DNA of 6,006 bases from Pseudomonadota bacterium. GTDB lineage: Bacteria; Pseudomonadota; Gammaproteobacteria; Xanthomonadales; Xanthomonadaceae. Numbering within the stretch: the first letter of the stretch is position 1; each line of letters begins with the position of its first letter. Position numbers and translations under genes: made by a program. The stretch lies in contig JAEWAG010000397.1 in the NCBI GenBank assembly GCA_023391775.1, positions 1 to 6,006 on the forward strand. The letters run 5' to 3'. This document shows, one piece after another, positions 5,678 to 6,006 of the stretch. Under the pieces are notes generated by a model that saw only the letters and a list, made by a program, of their open reading frames with translations, had not been told where the DNA came from and did no database searches.

Positions 5678-6006
5678 CGCATGTCCCCTTTCCTTGCGCC
5701 GGCTGCGTCGGCCGGGCCGCGCGACACGTCGCGCCAACCGATCAGCAGGTCCGCCATCACCAGGTCCGCGCGGACCGTGCTGCGCAACAGGTCGCGGGCG
5801 CGGTTGGCGGTGTCGAACCAGGCCGCCAGCTTGTTCAATCGGGCCGGATCGGTCAAGCCGGACGCGGCTTCGGCCACGGCATGCTCGGCGGCATGGCGCA
5901 GGCGCTCGTCCGCGCGCTCGTCGCCCCAGCGCTGGGCCACCTCCAGCGGGTCGGCGCGATGGGCGGCAACGGCCGCCAGGTCGGCGGCCACGTCACGGCG
6001 CAGCGC
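5674..6006 (-). CDS. holB: DNA polymerase III subunit delta', C-terminal part (truncated by window edge)
   Basis: The visible 110 residues are the C-terminal end of a helical protein matching HolB, the delta' subunit of the clamp-loader complex that places the sliding clamp on DNA. Seen: the opening ALRRDVAADLAAV, RADPLEVAQRW in the middle, and the helical block LNKLAAWFDTANRARDLLRS followed by DLVMADLLIGWRD, typical of delta' C-terminal domains in this lineage. The ATPase-like N-terminal domains lie beyond the right edge. No in-frame stop occurs up to base 6006, so the ATG/GTG codons seen here are internal. The gene ends in ATG CGA TGA, and its stop overlaps the pilZ start by four bases, the standard holB-pilZ arrangement. 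The C-terminal fragment alone is less diagnostic than the whole protein, but the pilZ neighbour supports the call strongly. Confidence 0.88.
   Translation of the reverse strand, partial: ALRRDVAADLAAVAAHRADPLEVAQRWGDERADERLRHAAEHAVAEAASGLTDPARLNKLAAWFDTANRARDLLRSTVRADLVMADLLIGWRDVSRGPADAAGARKGDMR

Overview
The window is very GC-rich (roughly 70 %) and densely coded, with short gaps and several 4-base start/stop overlaps. Gene content and protein sequences point to a gammaproteobacterium of the Xanthomonadaceae/Lysobacteraceae (Lysobacter, Luteimonas, Pseudoxanthomonas or Stenotrophomonas type). The strongest indicator is a 117-residue PilZ very like the Xanthomonas protein, encoded directly after holB.

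Left part (1-934, minus strand): the sigma-E envelope-stress module. rpoE (ECF sigma factor) overlaps by 4 bases the start of its anti-sigma factor gene rseA, which runs off the left edge. Upstream of rpoE there is a credible sigma-E-type promoter, TGAACTT-N15-GTCACA on the minus strand, which suggests autoregulation.

Centre (935-3279): a 269-bp divergent promoter region, then a complete plus-strand gene for a FadB/FadJ-type bifunctional beta-oxidation enzyme (enoyl-CoA hydratase plus 3-hydroxyacyl-CoA dehydrogenase). Its key catalytic residues are in place and no thiolase gene follows it. A 385-bp stretch between converging genes (3280-3664) has no supportable gene but holds several short palindromes.

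Right part (3665-6006, minus strand): a four-gene compact operon read from the right edge. It contains holB (DNA polymerase III delta', C-terminal part only), pilZ (type IV pilus assembly), an unrecognised secreted protein with four cysteines, and a secreted protein of the DUF4380/mutarotase-like type. holB-pilZ is a conserved pair. The two exported proteins behind it are the least explained part of the window.

No mobile element, CRISPR array, tRNA or rRNA was seen. Most of the window is ordinary core genome. Points worth a second look are the secreted pair attached to holB-pilZ, the back-to-back sigma-E-like -35 elements between rpoE and the fad gene, and the palindromic convergent spacer.
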